The notes beneath the pieces are model-generated. The model did not search any database. It was not told where the DNA came from and was given only the letters and a program-made list of their open reading frames with translations. This document shows, piece by piece, positions 60,548-64,000 of a stretch of 64,000 nt of DNA (its first letter is position 1; the number at the start of each line of letters is the position of its first letter). Source of the stretch: Kordia aestuariivivens (GTDB taxonomy: Bacteria > Bacteroidota > Bacteroidia > Flavobacteriales > Flavobacteriaceae); assembly GCF_014397005.1 (NCBI RefSeq), contig NZ_JACGWS010000002.1:395641-459640 (forward strand). The letters are read 5' to 3'. Both the position numbers and the translations under genes were made by a program.

Positions 60548-61171
60548 TCAAAATCTAAAACCAAAATTTAGACTAGCTTCAATTTTGTAATTACGTTTTC
60601 CCCTTTCAATTTCGGCAAAGGAATCGGGGAAATTCGTATTAACAGGCCAATACCTAAATGAATAAGCAGGTTCCACATACAAGCGTTTCTTAAAGAATTC
60701 AACGCGGTAGCCCACAATAAGTTGGAGGTATAACTGATACCCATTTTGAATTTTTTTGCCTTCTGTATTTTCGAATTTCTGAAGAAAGTTGGTTGCAGAT
60801 ACCGTTGTGAATAATTTCTTCCAATGGAAACGTTGATATCCAAATCCAATACCGAAGGCTTTTACTTGACCTGGATAGAATTGGTCTGCAGAGCCGTATT
60901 CTCCCAAAGGCTCATCATAGGTCCAAGTGAGCAACTCTGCTATAATATTGTCTTTTTCTGTAAACTGGTAGCCATAACTTAACTTATAAAAATGATCGGG
61001 ATCATCAAAGAGATTACTAAGAACCCATAGCGAGCTTCCTATGGTATGTGGTCGATCAATTTTTTGCTTTTCGGTTTGAGTATTTTCAGAATCTGTTAAG
61101 GCAACTTCTTGACTAAAAGCCATTGTTGTAAACATGGCAATTACTATTATTATTAAGTATTTTTTTTTCAT
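60548..61171 (-). CDS. Outer-membrane beta-barrel-like protein
   Basis: 207 residues with a signal peptide (LIIIVIAMFTTMAFSQE), then alternating aromatic strands (DHFYKLSYGYQFTEKDNIIAELLTW, GYQLYLQLIVGYRVEFFKKRLYVEPAY) and a terminal Phe (SLNFGFRF), the usual sign of an outer-membrane barrel of about eight strands. No specific family recognised. It is 64 nt upstream of the secreted DUF4177-like gene. Confidence 0.75.
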   Translation of the reverse strand: MKKKYLIIIVIAMFTTMAFSQEVALTDSENTQTEKQKIDRPHTIGSSLWVLSNLFDDPDHFYKLSYGYQFTEKDNIIAELLTWTYDEPLGEYGSADQFYPGQVKAFGIGFGYQRFHWKKLFTTVSATNFLQKFENTEGKKIQNGYQLYLQLIVGYRVEFFKKRLYVEPAYSFRYWPVNTNFPDSFAEIERGKRNYKIEASLNFGFRF

Positions 61172-61310
61172 GATATATTTGGATTAATACATCGAAGTTA
61201 TCATCTATAGCATATTGAAACAATGACTTGTGTCATTTGAAAAGCATTAGTGATTCTAGTGCTATGATCTCTTACTTAGCACATGAAAATTATTTATTTT
61301 AACAATATCC

Positions 61311-61826
61311 TTAAGTTGACACCTCACTTAATTGGAATTCCTCAATCAACTTTAGAATGGGTTCAATGCTAGATTTATCAACATAGTCAAAGCCTTCACG
61401 CTCTTCTTTGCTAGCTTTGCGATTGGGGTTTAGTAATGCCCCAATTTTCATAATCTGTCTAAGCACCCAACTAAGTTTCGCTGGATTCATTCTGCCGCGA
61501 AGTGCAACATGATTCATTTTTGACAACAAACTTTCTGGCAGAGATGCAGCAACCCATTGATTAAGTTTGGATCCCGCTCCAGCACCAGAAACAGAAAACA
61601 AAATCTTCGATCTGCCTTCGAGGTCCGCCAAATTCGCTTTTACCCATTTTCGAATGGTTAGCCGATAAAAAATCAGTGCGCTACCTAATATTAAAAAATC
61701 GTACTTAGATGGATCTGCTTTAGCATCATTCACATCAAAAACTGGAAAGCCAGTGGCTTCACCAATCCAATTGGCGTATTGTGCCGTGCTGCCATGCTTA
61801 GTTGAGAAAAAAATGGCTCCTTTCAT
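61311..61826 (-). CDS. Flavodoxin-domain protein (HemG-like)
   Basis: 171 residues. FSTKHGSTAQYANWIGEAT is the FMN phosphate loop, FLILGSALIFYRLTIRKWV the second flavin contact, and FSVSGAGAGSKLNQWV the third. The layout fits flavodoxin-domain protoporphyrinogen oxidase-like proteins or NAD(P)H quinone reductases. Heme genes do not adjoin it, so HemG function is only one option. Confidence 0.82.
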   Translation of the reverse strand: MKGAIFFSTKHGSTAQYANWIGEATGFPVFDVNDAKADPSKYDFLILGSALIFYRLTIRKWVKANLADLEGRSKILFSVSGAGAGSKLNQWVAASLPESLLSKMNHVALRGRMNPAKLSWVLRQIMKIGALLNPNRKASKEEREGFDYVDKSSIEPILKLIEEFQLSEVST

Positions 61827-61901
61827 AATACATCATATTTATAATTAATTTGACTTGATAAAATTTTTCAGAAATCTTTAATCAAAAGGCTAAAAATATT
61901 A

Positions 61902-62588
61902 TTAGACATTAATCCCGAACAAATACCCAATATATGCAGTTGTTCCCATAGCCACTGTACCCCAAAATGCTATTCTTAATATTGCCTTTTTAATACTAGA
62001 ACCGCCCGCTTTTGCAGCTATGGTTCCCAGAACTATAAGAAATATCAAAGCCAATAGGTATTGCAAGATTACCATTTGAGATAAGGGCAAAAATGAAATA
62101 GCGAGTACAGGTAGGATTCCGCCAAATACAAAAGCAAGTCCCGAAGCTAAAGCAGCTTGCAACGGCTTTGCGGCACTAATCTCATTGATCCCTAGCTCAT
62201 CTCTAGCGTGTGCTTCTAAAGCGTTGTGATTTGTGAGTTGCTTTGCTACTTCTATTGATAATACTTTATCTAAACCTCTGGACTCATAAATTTTAGCAAG
62301 CTCAACTAACTCTTCTTCGGGAGTTTCTTTAAGTTCTTTGATTTCACGATTAAGATCTGCTTCTTCCAAATCTGCCTGTGAACTTACAGATACATATTCA
62401 CCCGCTGCCATAGATAAAGCGCCGGCAACCAGACTGGCAACTCCAGCAAGGATTATGGGTTCTTTTGTTACCGAAGCTGCTGCCACTCCAATAACAATAC
62501 TTGCGGTAGATAAGATACCATCATTAGCTCCTAAAATGGCAGCTCTAAGCCAACCACTTCTCATTACATAGTGCTTTTCGTTCCTCAT
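61902..62588 (-). CDS. VIT/CCC1 family iron or manganese transporter
   Basis: The 228-residue membrane protein has five spans. SGWLRAAILGANDGILSTASI is the family's first helix with the metal-binding Asp; EYVSVSSQADLEEADLNRE the cytoplasmic metal loop; and GALSMAAGEYVSVS its second helix. Such proteins move Fe2+ or Mn2+ out of the cytoplasm. The gene is single; nothing nearby suggests regulation. Confidence 0.88.
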   Translation of the reverse strand: MRNEKHYVMRSGWLRAAILGANDGILSTASIVIGVAAASVTKEPIILAGVASLVAGALSMAAGEYVSVSSQADLEEADLNREIKELKETPEEELVELAKIYESRGLDKVLSIEVAKQLTNHNALEAHARDELGINEISAAKPLQAALASGLAFVFGGILPVLAISFLPLSQMVILQYLLALIFLIVLGTIAAKAGGSSIKKAILRIAFWGTVAMGTTAYIGYLFGINV

Positions 62589-62993
62589 AAGTGAAATTCT
62601 ATAATATGACTAAAGTATGTATTTCAACTAAAAACTAAAATGATCAATATCAGTTACTCCAACAATCATTGGTTTACTGATGTGGGGCATTTTATAACTC
62701 TTTTCTAGGAAGTGCGTTGACCTTAAGAGTGCTAAAGAATCGAGATATGTCAGAATTCGCAGAATAAGTTAAGACGCTGTTTTCTAAAATAAAAAAGATA
62801 CTATTTCAAGTGAAGTAGTATCTTTTTTTGAGTACGTTTTCGCGAAAGCGTGCTCACAGTAATTAAAAGTGCTAGACTATGATTTTGATGCGATACAAAA
62901 CCATAATGAATTATATCATTGTTGCGTGTTCGTTATCATTCTAGCTTGAATTTTGGGAATGTACAATGACACATAACTATGGAGAAATACTAT
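62589..62993. other. Intergenic stretch with terminator and palindrome
   Basis: About 405 bp. A hairpin (GATACTA/TAGTATC) with A- and T-runs lies at 62791-62829 and can terminate in either direction. Directly after it is a 26-bp palindrome (GAGTACGTTTTCGCGAAAGC..), centred on TTCGCGAA. No gene seen. Confidence 0.65.
62830..62855. repeat. 26-bp near-perfect palindrome around TTTCGCGAAA
   Basis: Symmetric apart from two T/C positions. The core TTTCGCGAAAGCG is, from memory, a frequent short palindrome in Flavobacteriaceae intergenic DNA. Confidence 0.55.
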
Positions 62994-64000
62994 TTAGACT
63001 TCTTTCCCTTTTAGCATTTTATTCCAATATAGATAGGGTAGAATATATTTTTTAAGAACCCAAAGTCTCCAATGTTCTTTTGATGAATCCTTGATTAAGA
63101 GTCGTTTTAATTTTGGATCTGGTGTGAATTTTTTTGTATAATCAAATTCTGCAAGCACCATTTTTCCATATCCTGTAATAAACGGGCAAGAAGAATATCC
63201 ATCATATTTCTTTGAACTTAATTTTTGGAGTTCAATCAGATTTATAATATTATTGACAACTACTGGCGCCTGTTTTCGTATGGCTGCTCCCGTTTTTGAT
63301 GTAGGAACATTAGAAACATCTCCCAATCCAAATATGTTCTGATATTTTTTGTGTTGTAAAGTATATGGATCAACATCTACCCATCCAGCTTCATCAACTA
63401 AAGAAGAATTTTTTATAAAGTCTGGAGACGTATTAGGAGGTACTAAATGCAACATATCATAGGCAATCCCTACTAGGTTTTTTTCCTTCATAAGATCTAA
63501 AGTTATAGGGTTACGCTCCGTACTCTCAGGGCTTACCGTAAACCAAGCTATTTTTTTAGCACTGTCTATTTTTTTAAGTTCATAGCTGAACTTGATATTT
63601 ATCCCTTTTCGATCTATTACCTTATAAAGTGTTTCAGCAATTTCTGGAACTGGAAAAATACCATCTCCTGAGGTAGCAAATATAACTTTGGTTTTATTCT
63701 TGACACCCGATCTTTTAAAATGGTCATCTGCCAAATACATTATTTTTTGTGGTGCTCCGCCACATTTATAGGGCTTTGGAGGTTGCGTGAATAATGCAAC
63801 GCCTCCTTTAAAATTTTTAATAACCTTCCAAGTATGATTTGGGTTTGTATAGTTACTACAAACAACTCCTTTGTCAATAGCATCTGTGAGTCCTTCCACT
63901 TTAGAAGGATCAAGTTTCAAGCCAGGAGCTACAATTAGATATTCATACGATATTACACCATTTTTAGCGGTAGCTACTGTATTGGTATCTGGGTCAAAAG
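62994..64000 (-). CDS. Sulfide:quinone oxidoreductase-like flavoprotein, partial
   Basis: At least 335 residues; the 5' end is beyond the right edge, since the frame stays open to base 64000 with DPDTNTVATAKNGVISYEYLIVAPGLKLD, the usual FAD-protein sequence before the first internal Met. GVVCSNYTN and SSCPFITGYGK contain the pair of Cys expected for sulfide oxidation, and IFGLGDVSNVPTSKTGAAIRKQ the C-terminal FAD block. The C-terminus (SSKEHWRLWVLKKYILPYLYW) is amphipathic, for membrane attachment. Similar to the type II SQR group, which includes the mitochondrial enzyme. Confidence 0.87.
   Translation of the reverse strand, partial: FDPDTNTVATAKNGVISYEYLIVAPGLKLDPSKVEGLTDAIDKGVVCSNYTNPNHTWKVIKNFKGGVALFTQPPKPYKCGGAPQKIMYLADDHFKRSGVKNKTKVIFATSGDGIFPVPEIAETLYKVIDRKGINIKFSYELKKIDSAKKIAWFTVSPESTERNPITLDLMKEKNLVGIAYDMLHLVPPNTSPDFIKNSSLVDEAGWVDVDPYTLQHKKYQNIFGLGDVSNVPTSKTGAAIRKQAPVVVNNIINLIELQKLSSKKYDGYSSCPFITGYGKMVLAEFDYTKKFTPDPKLKRLLIKDSSKEHWRLWVLKKYILPYLYWNKMLKGKEV

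Overview
The window reads as the chromosome of a marine-type Flavobacteriaceae bacterium (Bacteroidota). The DNA is AT-rich, promoters follow the Bacteroidota pattern (TTTG, about 17-20 nt, TAnnTTTG), and the gene families fit the phylum: bacillithiol deacetylase BshB1, a TonB-receptor-like beta-barrel, an exo-muramidase of the DUF1343/NamZ type, DUF4386 proteins, and precursor peptides with Lys/Leu-rich GG leaders. From memory the gene mix is most like Kordia or a close relative; this was not verified.

Layout. (1) 1-13 kb is ordinary chromosome with small accessory genes: two paralogous GG-leader Cys-rich peptides, a kinase-aminotransferase fusion, a CHAP-domain protein, glutathione peroxidase, a MATE exporter, a trans-sulfuration enzyme and bshB1. 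(2) At 13.07 kb lies tRNA-His. Its 3' half is repeated perfectly over 46 bp at 23.56 kb, which marks a 10.5 kb genomic island with no visible integrase. The island carries a secreted TPR-CHAT (caspase-like) protein convergent with an ECF sigma/anti-sigma pair, and a divergent operon of three large secreted proteins, the last with an OmpA-like region. (3) 24.0-34.2 kb is a compact membrane-stress/polyamine cassette: two membrane-anchored spermidine-synthase-like proteins, a Tat-type lipoprotein flavoenzyme, a double DUF350 protein, a lipoprotein, a DUF4178-like protein, a voltage-gated-type ion channel, S-adenosylmethionine decarboxylase (SpeD), PspA/IM30, a small YbjN/DUF2170-like protein and a divergent XRE regulator. 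It is bracketed by a 54 bp direct repeat that contains a terminator.

(4) 34.2-53.6 kb is the most unusual part. It combines three tandem GG-leader precursor peptides (the first broken by a frameshift), a further CC-CC peptide and a small CxC peptide with genes for a complete GDP-heptose pathway (GmhA, HddA, and a GmhB-HddC fusion), an FkbM methyltransferase, a polysaccharide pyruvyl transferase, three glycosyltransferases (one with a C-terminal region resembling a PqqD/RRE fold), a radical SAM/SPASM enzyme, two free-standing acyl carrier proteins, a divergent ketoacyl-synthase-III-like protein, NamZ, an outer-membrane beta-barrel and an unrecognised 540-residue protein. The working hypothesis is a glycosylated (heptose-decorated) RiPP or peptide-conjugate system. 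Heptose supply for a surface glycan is the main alternative.

(5) 54-64 kb is ordinary again: a YtfI/YtfJ (GerW)-like pair, a run of small membrane proteins including three adjacent DUF4386 genes (one truncated), a GyrI-like protein, an alpha/beta hydrolase, a flavodoxin, a VIT-family transporter, and a sulfide:quinone oxidoreductase-like gene cut by the right edge. No CRISPR array, rRNA operon, transposase or integrase gene was seen.
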